From NCBI RefSeq assembly GCF_003570995.1, contig NZ_QXIY01000033.1:22393-86392 (forward strand): 64,000 nt of DNA, written 5' to 3'. A model generated the notes under the pieces. The model had not been told where the DNA came from. It saw only the letters and a list, made by a program, of their open reading frames with translations, and ran no database searches. Numbering within the stretch: the stretch's first letter is position 1; each line of letters opens with the position of its first letter. Made by a program: the position numbers and the translations under genes. The stretch comes from Candidatus Cryosericum septentrionale. Its GTDB lineage: Bacteria; Caldisericota; Caldisericia; Cryosericales; Cryosericaceae. Shown here piece by piece: positions 53,388 to 62,514 of this stretch.

Positions 53388-54399
53388 CGCCGAGGTTCGA
53401 CGACACGATGCGGCTGTACTTGCAGGCACAGCCGCAGTCCTGCTTATCGTCACAGGCATCAGCGTGTTTTTCGGCAGTGCTGGTCTGACGCCTTCTGAGG
53501 TACTCCACGGACTGCGTCTCATGATCGGGGGTGCCCCCATGGGAACGCCGGAAGCTCAGATCGTCATGTTGAGACTCCTTCGCATCGGGCTGGGCGTCCT
53601 GGTCGGGGCGTCGCTGGGGTTGTCGGGTTTTCTCCTGCAAACGGCCTTCCGGAATCCGCTTGCTGACAGTTACCTACTCGGGGTCTCAGGAGGGGCACAG
53701 CTGGCTGTCACACTGGTTGCTCTTCTCGGTCTTGCCGGGACGGTTGCTTCCGTCCCCGTCATGATCGCCGCGCCACTGGCCGGAGGCCTCCTCGTTCTGG
53801 CGATGCTCCTCGTCATCAGCAGGCGCATCGGTCACGACCTGCTGGCGTTTCTGTTGTCGGGCCTTGCTCTCTCCTACATGCTGAACGCTCTGTACTCGAT
53901 CCTCGTCTCAACACGACCCGACATTCTCTCCAACACCATCTTCTGGTCCTGGATGGGCCTCAACAGGGCGTCCGGAACGGGCATGGCGGTGGTGGCCGCG
54001 GGGCTGATCGTGGCTGTACCGGTCGTCATGAGCCTGATGCGCCCTCTTCGATCGTATCTGGTAGGCGACGACTTTGCGCAGAACCTGGGCGTCAACGTGA
54101 GAAGGACGAGGATTTCACTGCTGGTTATCAGCGTCGTCCTTGCTGCCACCGACGTTGCCGCCTCGGGAGTCGTGGGATTCGCTGGACTGTTCTCTCCGCA
54201 CCTGGCACGCCTGCTGACGCGTCGCACAGACCGCACGTTCGTCGTCCTGACCATGCTGATGGGTGCGACCGTCGTGGTTGTCGGGGATCTCATAGCCCGT
54301 TCAGTGAGCGTGTCTGAGGTGCCGCTGAACACGGTGCTGTCACTCTTTGGGGCGCCATATCTCATTTGGTTGTCGATCAAGTCAAGGAGGGTGATGTGA
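53371..54399 (+). CDS. FecCD/BtuC-type ABC permease
   Basis: A 342-residue permease with about nine to ten segments: RLLRIGLGVLVGASLGLSGFLLQ, NPLADSYLLGVSGGAQLAV, GFAGLFSPHLARLL, and a GDLIAR segment followed by EVPLN. The family imports cobalamin, haem and siderophores. Start GTG 53371 lies inside the preceding gene (17-base overlap). Confidence 0.88.
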   Translation: MLPVPDAEVRRHDAAVLAGTAAVLLIVTGISVFFGSAGLTPSEVLHGLRLMIGGAPMGTPEAQIVMLRLLRIGLGVLVGASLGLSGFLLQTAFRNPLADSYLLGVSGGAQLAVTLVALLGLAGTVASVPVMIAAPLAGGLLVLAMLLVISRRIGHDLLAFLLSGLALSYMLNALYSILVSTRPDILSNTIFWSWMGLNRASGTGMAVVAAGLIVAVPVVMSLMRPLRSYLVGDDFAQNLGVNVRRTRISLLVISVVLAATDVAASGVVGFAGLFSPHLARLLTRRTDRTFVVLTMLMGATVVVVGDLIARSVSVSEVPLNTVLSLFGAPYLIWLSIKSRRVM

Positions 54400-55109
54400 T
54401 TCCCGCTGTCCTCGAGCTGAGCGACGTCGCGGTCGGGTACGTTCGCGGGGAACCTGTTCTCAGGGACGTGACGATCAGCATTCGCCTAGGCGAGGCGGTT
54501 GCTCTGGTCGGCCGCAACGGGACAGGGAAGTCGACGCTCCTTCGGACGATGCGCGGGTTCCTGCTGCCCTTCGATGGCCAGGTCATGCTGAAGGGTCACC
54601 CGCTGCAGTCCATGAGTCCGCAGACCCTTGCAGCGACCATTGGGTTCCTGTCGCCTGGGATACCCCAGGCGCACATCCTGGTGGATGAGGTCATCGAGCT
54701 CAGCTCCCTTGGACGGCTCAAATCCATGCAACAGCTCGAGGCCTCGGATCACCCTGACGTGTTCTCAGAGGTCAGCGGCTTTGGTGCACGTTTTCTCGAC
54801 GAGATGTCGTCAGGACAGCAGCGCAAGATCATGCTCCTGGCTCTTGTGGCGCAGTGGACGGATGTCCTCCTGATGGATGAGCCCGAACTGCACCTTGACC
54901 TCCCCAGCCTGCGCGAACTCCATGGCCTGATATCCTGGGCTACGGCAAAAGGCAAGTCGGTGGTGCTGTCCACGCACAATCTGGAGACCATACGCGTCCT
55001 GCCGGATCGGTTGTACGTTGTAGGCGACAAGACCGTGCGCGAGGCGCCCCGGACCGAGGAGACCGTGCAGGCGCTGCTGGAAGGGAACGGGTATGTCCCC
55101 CGTGCATAG
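54396..55109 (+). CDS. BtuD/FepC-type ABC ATPase
   Basis: A 237-residue ATPase from GTG 54396, overlapping the permease stop by four bases, with AAGGAGG upstream. Walker A is GRNGTGKST; the signature reads MSSGQQRK, a variant of LSGGQ; Walker B is VLLMDEPELHLD; the switch His is in STHNLET. With cobO in the window, corrinoid import is the best guess; haem or siderophore transport remains possible. Confidence 0.87.
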   Translation: MIPAVLELSDVAVGYVRGEPVLRDVTISIRLGEAVALVGRNGTGKSTLLRTMRGFLLPFDGQVMLKGHPLQSMSPQTLAATIGFLSPGIPQAHILVDEVIELSSLGRLKSMQQLEASDHPDVFSEVSGFGARFLDEMSSGQQRKIMLLALVAQWTDVLLMDEPELHLDLPSLRELHGLISWATAKGKSVVLSTHNLETIRVLPDRLYVVGDKTVREAPRTEETVQALLEGNGYVPRA

Positions 55110-55361
55110 AGTAAGGCGGTCTCTCAGAAACAGCGATGTGCGTGTCGGCGCACCTCGTCTCAGGTCAGAACTGATGTTGAAAGAGATTGCAGCCGAGCCA
55201 GGGGACATGCCCGACGACATGAGCCATAAGCCGTTCCTGACGATTTGACGCGCGGGAAGTTTGCTCGTAGACTTCACTTGACTGAGAGAAACGAGCCGCG
55301 AACAATGAGCCGTCCGCGCTGGTTCAGCTGGACGTCATGTCGTTCATACAGGAGGTTCGTG

Positions 55362-55820
55362 GTGAGGAAGCTGCTGGCAGCAGGCTGTGTCGTGATGCTT
55401 GTCGCAGTCGCGGCGACTGGTTGTCGTGCGGGCTCGCCGCCGCAGGTGGACGTGAAGGTGTTCCTTGTCAGAGCGTCATCGCAAGAGACCGAGCTTGTCA
55501 CGGTGCCACGGCGGGTCTCCGCCGAGCTGCCTCTCGCCGAAGCTGTTCTGCGAGAGCTTCTCAAGGGTCCGACAGCCGCAGAGCGCCGGCAGGGGCTTGC
55601 ATCTCTGATCCCCGAAGGGGCCGCACTCCGGTCCGTTTCTGTCACCGAGACGGGCGTCGCACGGGCCGATTTTAGTGAAGGGCTGCAGCAGGGGATAGGC
55701 GGTTCCATGCGTGTCCTGGGAATTCGGCAGCAGATCGAGACGACACTCATGGCGATTCCGGGCATCACATCGGTTATACTGTCTGTCGAAGGCGAGACGG
55801 AGGGGATTCTGCAGCCCTGA
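55362..55820 (+). CDS. GerMN-domain lipoprotein
   Basis: A 152-residue protein. The start is GTG 55362 with GGAGG six bases upstream; longer frames add no signal. A lipoprotein signal ends in the lipobox VAATGC. The rest is a GerMN (sporulation/germination) domain: VKVFLVRASSQETELV, AVLRELLKGPTAAERRQGL, SLIPEGAALRSVSV, GVARADFSEGL. The domain occurs in non-sporulating bacteria too, probably in envelope roles, so it is not evidence of sporulation. Confidence 0.82.
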   Translation: MRKLLAAGCVVMLVAVAATGCRAGSPPQVDVKVFLVRASSQETELVTVPRRVSAELPLAEAVLRELLKGPTAAERRQGLASLIPEGAALRSVSVTETGVARADFSEGLQQGIGGSMRVLGIRQQIETTLMAIPGITSVILSVEGETEGILQP

Positions 55821-55907
55821 GGCTAAGCAGGATGTCCACCGTATTTCGGCTGTCTCTGCACCCGACCGATGCAGGTGAACAAGCACTGAAGCCACTGGAG
55901 GAATGTA

Positions 55908-57074
55908 ATGCAAAGAATAGTCTACTTGGACAATGCAGCTACCACGCCGGTTGACCCGGCTGTTTTTGAGGAAATGAAGCCGTTCTTCAGTGAGCGATTT
56001 GCCAACCCCATGACCTACATGCATTCATCTGCGGGCGATGTGGCGCAGACAGCGGTCGAGGAAGCTCGTGGGCGTGTCGCGTCTCTTATCGGTTCGAAGC
56101 CCGAACAGGTCGTTTTCACGAGTGGCGGGACGGAGTCAGACAACTGGGTGCTCAAGGGAACGGTGGAAAAGGCTTCACGCGAGCGGTTGCACAAGCCCGG
56201 GCACCTGGTGACAGTGGAGTTCGAGCACCATGCCATCTTGCACAGCGCCTTGGCACTGCAGCGCCAGGGATATGAGGTGACGTTCGTGAAGGTTGGGCAC
56301 AGCGGCATCGTGGACCCTGACGACGTGCGGCGCGCTATGCGCCCAACGACCGTGCTGGTGTCGATCATGCACGCGAACAATGAGATTGGAACGATACAGC
56401 CCATCGCCGACATTGCGCGCGTAGCTCATGATCACGGAGCTCTGATGCATACGGACGCTGTCCAGACGACGGCGCATATCCCTGTGGACGTGGACGCCCT
56501 GGGGGTCGATTTCCTGAGTCTCTCTGCTCACAAGTTCAACGGACCCAAGGGCGCAGGCGTCCTGTTCGTTCGTGACCACGCTGCCCTGTATCCTTTCATC
56601 GACGGAGGCGGACAGGAGTGGGGATTGCGTGGGTCAACCCACAACGTTCCTGGTATCGTCGGGCTTGGCAAGGCAGCGCAGCTGGGCAAGGAACGACTGC
56701 CGGGAGAGCTCGAACGTCTGACGACGCTGCGGAACATGCTGTTTGACAAGCTTTCGGCTCGCATCGACAGAATCGTCGTGAACGGGGACATGAAGCAGCG
56801 TGTGCCACAGAATCTCAATATCCGCATCGAGGGTATCGACAACGAGCCACTGCTTCTTGCCATGAACGAGGCTGGCATCATCGCAGCGGGCGGTTCGGCA
56901 TGTAATGCCCAGGAAACGCTGGCGTCGCATGTGTTGACGTCTATCGGCTGTGACCTGAAGGAAGCGAAGTCGTCGATACGTCTCTCGTTTGGGTATGCAA
57001 CGACAGAGAAGGACGTCGACTATGCTGCAGACGTCATTCCCAATCTCGTCAAGTTCCTGCGCTCGATGGCTTGA
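55908..57074 (+). CDS. iscS: Cysteine desulfurase (NifS/IscS type)
   Basis: A 388-residue PLP enzyme supplying sulfur from cysteine. It shows VYLDNAATTPVDP, the PLP Lys in SLSAHKFNGPKG near residue 208, and the persulfide Cys in AAGGSACNAQ near residue 332 on a short loop. GGAGG precedes the ATG. The scaffold gene follows after six bases. Confidence 0.92.
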   Translation: MQRIVYLDNAATTPVDPAVFEEMKPFFSERFANPMTYMHSSAGDVAQTAVEEARGRVASLIGSKPEQVVFTSGGTESDNWVLKGTVEKASRERLHKPGHLVTVEFEHHAILHSALALQRQGYEVTFVKVGHSGIVDPDDVRRAMRPTTVLVSIMHANNEIGTIQPIADIARVAHDHGALMHTDAVQTTAHIPVDVDALGVDFLSLSAHKFNGPKGAGVLFVRDHAALYPFIDGGGQEWGLRGSTHNVPGIVGLGKAAQLGKERLPGELERLTTLRNMLFDKLSARIDRIVVNGDMKQRVPQNLNIRIEGIDNEPLLLAMNEAGIIAAGGSACNAQETLASHVLTSIGCDLKEAKSSIRLSFGYATTEKDVDYAADVIPNLVKFLRSMA

Positions 57075-57080
57075 GGTCAG

Positions 57081-57455
57081 ATGGACAAATATAGCCGTGT
57101 CACGATCCGTGAGTTCATGAGCCCAAGCAACATCGGGCACATCGACGACCCCTCGGGCACGGGGCATATCACCGACAACGCGGACGCCGTCGAACTAACA
57201 CTTTTCATTAGCGTCGATGCAGGTCGCATCACGGATGCCAAATACCGGATAGCAGGGTGTACGGCTCTTATCGCAACGCTCTCTGTTCTCAGCAAGGAAC
57301 TGCCAGGCAAGACCATTGACGAGGCTCTGGCTCTCGACATGCCTTATTTGTCGGGTTTGCTCGAAGGCCTGCCTGAATCGAAGTGGCGGTGTGCCGGGTA
57401 TGCCGTTCAGGCGCTGCACCTGGCGATTGAGGACTACCAGGCCAAGACATCCTGA
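57081..57455 (+). CDS. IscU/NifU-like Fe-S scaffold lacking the first cysteine
   Basis: A 124-residue scaffold. The second and third IscU cysteines are present (YRIAGCTALIA and KWRCAGYAVQAL), but where IscU has PACGD this protein has DNADA: Cys is replaced by Asn while the Asp is retained. IscU needs all three cysteines and the Asp for normal cluster assembly, so the mechanism here must differ. Coupling to the desulfurase supports a Fe-S role. Confidence 0.8.
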   Translation: MDKYSRVTIREFMSPSNIGHIDDPSGTGHITDNADAVELTLFISVDAGRITDAKYRIAGCTALIATLSVLSKELPGKTIDEALALDMPYLSGLLEGLPESKWRCAGYAVQALHLAIEDYQAKTS

Positions 57456-57462
57456 ACAATTG

Positions 57463-58827
57463 ATGAGGCAGCGGCTGAGCTTCTGGCAGAAGTTCTTCTA
57501 CGGATTTGGCGATACGAGCAATACCGTCTCGTACACGATTACCTCACTCCTCTTTCTGTTCTTCCTGACGGACGTGGCGCACCTGAATCCCGCGCTGGCG
57601 GGTGTCGTCCTCCTGGCGGGCAAGTTCTGGGATGCTGTCACTGACCCGTTGACGGGCTATATTTCTGATCATCTCCGTACGCCCCTTGGCCGCCGCCGGC
57701 CGTTCTTCATCGCAGCTGCCCTCCCGTTTGCCCTGACGTTTGTTCTCATGTGGATCGTTCCACAACAGCTATCGCAAGGGGGACTGTTCGTCTACTATGT
57801 GTTTGCCTACTCGCTGCACATAACCTTCTTCACTGCATACGCGGTCCCCTACCAGGCGCTTGCCGCAGAGTTGACCGGAGACTACGACGAACGGACTGCC
57901 CTGAACTCGTTTCGCATGTTCTTCTCTATCGTTCTGGGACTCGTCGCGGCTGTCTTGCCCCGCGCCATTGTCGAGAGGTTCGTTTCTGCGCCGCGGGGCT
58001 ACGTGGCCATGGCGTGGGCAGCCGCAGCTATCATCGTCGTCCCGCCACTCGTGGTATTTGTCGCGACGCGGGAACCACCACTCGCCGCCGTGGGCCGTCG
58101 CGCGCGGGACAGTTTCATGGCCGAAGTCCGGCAGGTTCTTGCCAACAAGCCGTACAGAGCTGCTCTGCTCATGTACCTCTTCACGTGGATGGGCGTGGAT
58201 GTCGTGTCCGCGGTGTTCCTTTACTACGCGACATACGTGGTGCACATGGAAGCGCAGAGCTCGCTCCTGTTTGCCATCCTCTTCATTACCGCCGTTCTGT
58301 TTCTCCCGTTCTGGGTCTGGGCATCCGGGCGTCTGGGCAAGAAGACGGCGTACATCGCGGGGACGGCATTTGTGGTCTGTGTGCTGGCGGTCATCGCCGC
58401 TGTCCCGGTCCCCAGTCCGTGGGTGGTCTATACACTCCTCTTTCTTGCCGGCATCGGCATCAGCAGCTCGCACGTCCTGCCGAGCGCGATTATCCCCGAC
58501 TGCATCGAACTCGACGAGCTTGAAAGCGGGACACGGCGTGAGGGCATGTACTATGGTTTCAGCACATTTCTTCAGAAGCTGGCTTCAGCAGGTGCCATCG
58601 CAGTTGTCGGGGTGATACTGAGTCTGGGAGGATACGTCGCCGGAGCGGTGCAGTCGCCCCGCTCGGTGTTGACGATCCGCCTGCTCGTCGGAGGTTTCTC
58701 GGGATTCATCTTCCTGGGAGGAATTGTGTCCATGCTGTTCTATCCCATCACACGGGAACGGTACCAGGACATCCAGCGTCAGTTGGCTGAGCGGAAAGCT
58801 GCTGCTTCTCCAGAAACGGGCGCATGA
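57463..58827 (+). CDS. GPH/MelB-type MFS sugar transporter
   Basis: A 454-residue protein with 12 predicted segments. KFFYGFGDTSNTVSYTITSLLFLFFLTDVA and GKFWDAVTDPLTGYISDHLRTPLGRRRPFF are typical of glycoside-pentoside-hexuronide cation symporters. ATG 57463 lies seven bases after the scaffold stop; the ribosome binding site is weak. Cargo is unknown. Its stop overlaps the next start by four bases. Confidence 0.83.
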   Translation: MRQRLSFWQKFFYGFGDTSNTVSYTITSLLFLFFLTDVAHLNPALAGVVLLAGKFWDAVTDPLTGYISDHLRTPLGRRRPFFIAAALPFALTFVLMWIVPQQLSQGGLFVYYVFAYSLHITFFTAYAVPYQALAAELTGDYDERTALNSFRMFFSIVLGLVAAVLPRAIVERFVSAPRGYVAMAWAAAAIIVVPPLVVFVATREPPLAAVGRRARDSFMAEVRQVLANKPYRAALLMYLFTWMGVDVVSAVFLYYATYVVHMEAQSSLLFAILFITAVLFLPFWVWASGRLGKKTAYIAGTAFVVCVLAVIAAVPVPSPWVVYTLLFLAGIGISSSHVLPSAIIPDCIELDELESGTRREGMYYGFSTFLQKLASAGAIAVVGVILSLGGYVAGAVQSPRSVLTIRLLVGGFSGFIFLGGIVSMLFYPITRERYQDIQRQLAERKAAASPETGA

Positions 58828-59963
58828 AGGCCGTCGCGGAAGAAGTCACCACCAGGCGAGGGCTCCGGGAATTCGTCGAGTTCCCATACCGCCTCTACCG
58901 TGGGCACCATGGCTGGGTGCCGGTCCTCCGTTCAGAGATGATGGCGATTGTCAGCGGGCGCGCTGGTTTTGTGCTCAAGGACAACCCGCACGCCTTCTTT
59001 GTCACACATGACGAGAAGGGCCGGGTCTTGGGCCGCATAGCGGTCCTGGTCGACACGAAGCTCAGCGCGGCCAAGGGTGTGCAATATGGCGCCTTCACGC
59101 TGTTTGACGTGGTCGACGATTGGGACCAGGCCAAAGCCTTGCTCGATGCCGGCACCGGCTGGCTGCGGAGTCGAGGCGTTCACGTAGTGAAGGGTCCAGT
59201 CTCGCCGACCAACGGCGATGACTACCATGGCATGCTGGCCATGAACTTCGACGACCCCCCAATGATGTATACCAACTACAACCGTGCCTACTACAATGCG
59301 TTCATGCAGCGCTACAGTTTCACCGTGGATATCCGTCTGGGGGCTTGGCGCTTTGACGTGGGCACGGTCAACGATCACCGCGAGAAGCTGGTGCAGAAGG
59401 CTATGACGCGGTACCACTACCACGTCGACAACGCGGACATGGGCAACCTGGAGGGAACCGCCTGCGACATCAAGCGCATCCTGGACGAGGCGATACCTGT
59501 GGAATGGGCTGATCTGACACCTCCTTCCATCGAGGACGTGCGCATTATGGTGCGCGACATGAAGAAGTTCGTGCGACCCGAGATGGTTGCAATCGCCAGG
59601 ACTGATGAGGGGCGCCCCATTGGGCTGGTCGCCTCGTCTCCGGACTACAATCAGGTTTTCCGACGTATGAACGGGCGGCTGTTTCCCTTTGGGTGGCTGA
59701 CGTTCCTCCTGTATCGCAAGCGGATTGACGCCGGGCGTGCGCTGGTGATGTTCGTCGTTCCCGACTATCGCTACAGGGGAGTTCCCGCAGCGATGTTCTC
59801 CAAGCTGTTCGCCTGGGGGCGTACGCACGGCTATCGCGTGGCCGAGGGGTCGCTGATCGGTGAGGAAAATGTGCGTAGCTGGCGCGAGATCGAAGGGGCA
59901 GGCGGCATCCGCTACAAGACGTGGTATCTCTACCGGATGGATCTGGACGCCCAAGGTTCATGA
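58824..59963 (+). CDS. GNAT-like acyltransferase of unknown substrate
   Basis: A 379-residue protein of a conserved family resembling an N-acetyltransferase fold at the C terminus: RALVMFVVPDYRYRGVPAAMFSKLFAWGRTHGY corresponds to the acetyl-CoA-binding region and GSLIGEENVRS to the following strand. The N-terminal half contains VKGPVSPTNGDDYHGML. Translationally coupled to the GPH transporter (ATGA). Function is not established. Confidence 0.65.
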   Translation: MKAVAEEVTTRRGLREFVEFPYRLYRGHHGWVPVLRSEMMAIVSGRAGFVLKDNPHAFFVTHDEKGRVLGRIAVLVDTKLSAAKGVQYGAFTLFDVVDDWDQAKALLDAGTGWLRSRGVHVVKGPVSPTNGDDYHGMLAMNFDDPPMMYTNYNRAYYNAFMQRYSFTVDIRLGAWRFDVGTVNDHREKLVQKAMTRYHYHVDNADMGNLEGTACDIKRILDEAIPVEWADLTPPSIEDVRIMVRDMKKFVRPEMVAIARTDEGRPIGLVASSPDYNQVFRRMNGRLFPFGWLTFLLYRKRIDAGRALVMFVVPDYRYRGVPAAMFSKLFAWGRTHGYRVAEGSLIGEENVRSWREIEGAGGIRYKTWYLYRMDLDAQGS

Positions 59964-60105
59964 TACGGTCACAATTGCAGAGGTTGACGCGGAGTCCTGT
60001 CGGGACACAATAACTGTATGACAACTATTGCGATGGACACCTGCATCTGTGAAACACAGCATACCGAGGGGCGTCGTTAGTCGTATATTCATACACTGAA
60101 CATGC

Positions 60106-60136
60106 GAAGCCTCCCGGAGACGGGAGGCTTCTTTGG
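60106..60136 (+). terminator. Terminator or attenuator before serK-cysK
   Basis: An 11-bp perfect stem (GAAGCCTCCCG / CGGGAGGCTTC, loop GAGA) is followed by TTTGGTT. It lies 142 bases after the GNAT gene and 32 bases before the serK-like start, so it could end the first transcript or attenuate the second. Confidence 0.6.
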
Positions 60137-60167
60137 TTACTGGAGAGCTCACGAAGAAGGAGAACGA

Positions 60168-60668
60168 ATGACAATAACACTGGTACCCATAAACGCCTTG
60201 CGACAACACGAGCAGATTCTGAACGAGAACCTGATGAGAGTCCAGCGCGATCTGGTGCAGGACGGCATGGTCAAGGACCCCATCATCGTGGACCAACGGA
60301 CCATGGTTATCCTGGATGGCCATCACCGCTACAACGCTCTCAAGCGCATGGGGTACAAGTACGTGCCCGTCTATCTCGTCGATTACAGTAGTGACCAAAT
60401 AGGAGTCACTGCCTGGAGAGCCGGCGAACATGTCACGAAGGCAGAGGTCATGCGAGCGGGCCTCACAGGGCATCTCATGCCCGCCAAGACCTCGCGCCAC
60501 GTCGTTCCGGACAGGCCCCATGGTGTCGATGTACCTCTCGCGGTACTAAAGGAGAAATCACATGACGACAAACTCCATCTTGAACCTCATCGGCAACACG
60601 CCGGTCGTCGAGCTTCAGCACTTCAGCACAAATCCCGGGGTTCGCATCCTGGCAAAGCTGGAGGGTAA
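60168..60668 (+). CDS. SerK-like free-serine kinase (ParB/sulfiredoxin fold)
   Basis: A 166-residue protein from ATG 60168 (GAAGGAG upstream). It matches the SerK family, which phosphorylates free L-serine: LRQHEQI carries the catalytic-type Glu15, PIIVDQRTMVILDGHHRYNALKRMG carries Asp50 and the HHR motif, and KTSRHVVPDRPHGVDVPL is the conserved C-terminal signature. The last 35 codons overlap the cysteine synthase gene and look non-homologous. Placed directly before cysK, it would supply O-phosphoserine for cysteine synthesis. ParB-like DNA binding is less likely. Confidence 0.7.
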   Translation: MTITLVPINALRQHEQILNENLMRVQRDLVQDGMVKDPIIVDQRTMVILDGHHRYNALKRMGYKYVPVYLVDYSSDQIGVTAWRAGEHVTKAEVMRAGLTGHLMPAKTSRHVVPDRPHGVDVPLAVLKEKSHDDKLHLEPHRQHAGRRASALQHKSRGSHPGKAGG

Positions 60669-61449
60669 CAATCCCGGAGGATCCCTCAAGGACCGCCCCG
60701 TCCTCGCGATGTTCAGGGACGCCGAGGAGCGAGGGGTGCTGAAGCCCGATGCTCAGCTGCTGGAAGCCACCAGCGGGAACACTGGGATTGCCATGGCAAT
60801 GATTGCGGTTCTGCGTGGCTACAGGTTCCGTGCGGTGATGGCCGAGAGCGCGAGCATCGAACGTCGAAAGGTCATGAAGATGTTCGGCGCGGATATCGTT
60901 CTCACGGACGCCGCCGGCGGCACGAACCTGGCCATCAAGACTGCACAGCAGATGCTTTCGGACGATCCGTCATGGGTCAACCTTAACCAGTTCGAGAACA
61001 GGGCCAACCCGCGTTCACATGAGGAGACAACTGGCCCTGAGATACTGCGGGACGTTCCTGACGTGACGCATGTGGTGGCCGGCATGGGTACGGGTGGCAC
61101 GTTGACTGGGCTGTCCGCCTTCATGCACAGGCAGGCGCCACAGGTGAAGGTTGTCGGGGTCGAACCGATTGCCGGCAGCAAGATCCAGGGCCTGCGGAAC
61201 ATGGCAGCCTATACACCGGGTATCTTCAGCTTCGACAACCTGGACGTAACGTTGCGGATGACTGAAGACGCTCCCGCCTTTGGCATCGCGCGTGAAATCT
61301 ACCGAAAGGAAGGCATCAATGTCGGCATCTCTTGCGGTGCGGCCCTCTGGGGAGCCATGGAACTGGCCCGCACGCTGGAACGCGGCGTGATCGTAGTTAT
61401 CTTCCCCGACCGTGGCGATCGCTACGCCAGCACGGCGCTTTTCGAGTAG
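60562..61449 (+). CDS. Cysteine synthase family (CysM/O-phosphoserine sulfhydrylase-like)
   Basis: A 295-residue PLP enzyme: LIGNTPVVEL, the PLP Lys43 in GNNPGGSLKDRP, EATSGNTGIAMA, and the phosphate cradle GMGTGGTLTG. ATG 60562 has AAAGGAG upstream and lies within the 3' end of the serK-like gene. The family uses O-acetylserine or O-phosphoserine with sulfide; the SerK partner and absence of a serine acetyltransferase nearby favour O-phosphoserine. Confidence 0.88.
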   Translation: MTTNSILNLIGNTPVVELQHFSTNPGVRILAKLEGNNPGGSLKDRPVLAMFRDAEERGVLKPDAQLLEATSGNTGIAMAMIAVLRGYRFRAVMAESASIERRKVMKMFGADIVLTDAAGGTNLAIKTAQQMLSDDPSWVNLNQFENRANPRSHEETTGPEILRDVPDVTHVVAGMGTGGTLTGLSAFMHRQAPQVKVVGVEPIAGSKIQGLRNMAAYTPGIFSFDNLDVTLRMTEDAPAFGIAREIYRKEGINVGISCGAALWGAMELARTLERGVIVVIFPDRGDRYASTALFE

Positions 61450-61468
61450 CGTTCCCGCTGATGAACGG

Positions 61469-61503
61469 AAAAGGCCTCCGGCTGCTAGGGAGGCCTTTTT
61501 CAT
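61469..61503 (+). terminator. Rho-independent terminator after cysK
   Basis: Stem AAAAGGCCTCC / GGAGGCCTTTTT with a nine-base loop, ending in a T-run. It is the clearest terminator in the window. Confidence 0.9.
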
Positions 61504-61582
61504 CTCTGGGAAGGAGGTTGGTATGAAGTCTGTTTCGCCACCTCTAGTATACGGATGCCGGGGCGAACGTGCCATCCATTCT

Positions 61583-62497
61583 TCACAGTGTATTCACCCG
61601 TGACCCATTCATGTTGACCAGAAACCCGGTGAGGATGAGCCCACTGCCAATGATGGTCTGCGCGGTGACGTGCTCATGGAGAACCAGCATACCGAGGATT
61701 GTCCCCGCGAGGGGTTGGCAGAAGAACATGAGCGAGGAAGCAGAGACGCTGGCAACCTGTTCGAGTCCCAGCGTCCAGAGGTAGAACCCGAGAAACGTCG
61801 AGATGACAGCGAGGTAGGCGATAGCAGCAACAAGCGCAGGGTGGGTGGCGACTGTGGTGATAACATCGCCACCCCGAGGGATGAACAGTGGCAGGAGGAT
61901 GAAAAATCCGAGCCCATTGCTGATGCCTGTCGCAGTGAGGGATGACTGCTTCCTCGTGATGAGGCGGAGAAACAGGGAGTAGAAGGCCCACGTGACAGCC
62001 GCGGCAAGAAGAGCGGCAATGCCTTCGAGCCACTGCAGAGGGCTTGCCCCTGAGCTGTGACTGAGCCCCTCCAGTGATATCAGTGCGACGCCGGCGAGAG
62101 CGATGACGATTGCACAAATGTCCCGGACGCGTATGCGTTCATGCAGGAAGAGTCCGGCAAGAACGACCATTGCGAGCGGTGTGGCACAAGTGACGATCGA
62201 ACCGATGTGCGCGCTGGTCAGCGATGTGCCGAGAAACTGGAACGGAATGGAGAGGACATAGCCTGACGTAGCACTGCCAAGGTAGAGCCACCATTCGCGG
62301 CCTTGCGGCAGTCTTGGCCGCTGGACGAGGAAGAGGACCATGAACAGAGCCGTCGAGCATGCGAACCGCAAGATAACAAGGTGGAGAAAGGACACGCTGG
62401 CCAGGGCATAGCGACTGACCACGAAGGTGCTCCCCCAGATGGTAGCTGCAGTACCGAGGTTAAACAGCCCCCAGACGTTGCGCTTCGATGGGTTCAT
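61583..62497 (-). CDS. EamA-family (DMT) transporter
   Basis: A 304-residue protein with ten predicted segments in two EamA repeats: NLGTAATIWGSTFVVSRYAL begins the first; EGIAALLAAAVTWAFYSLFLRL begins the second. Members export amino acids or metabolites. It lies 17 bases downstream of cobO on the same strand. Confidence 0.83.
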   Translation of the reverse strand: MNPSKRNVWGLFNLGTAATIWGSTFVVSRYALASVSFLHLVILRFACSTALFMVLFLVQRPRLPQGREWWLYLGSATSGYVLSIPFQFLGTSLTSAHIGSIVTCATPLAMVVLAGLFLHERIRVRDICAIVIALAGVALISLEGLSHSSGASPLQWLEGIAALLAAAVTWAFYSLFLRLITRKQSSLTATGISNGLGFFILLPLFIPRGGDVITTVATHPALVAAIAYLAVISTFLGFYLWTLGLEQVASVSASSLMFFCQPLAGTILGMLVLHEHVTAQTIIGSGLILTGFLVNMNGSRVNTL

Positions 62498-62514
62498 TGG
62501 CTCCGTCCGGCTGA

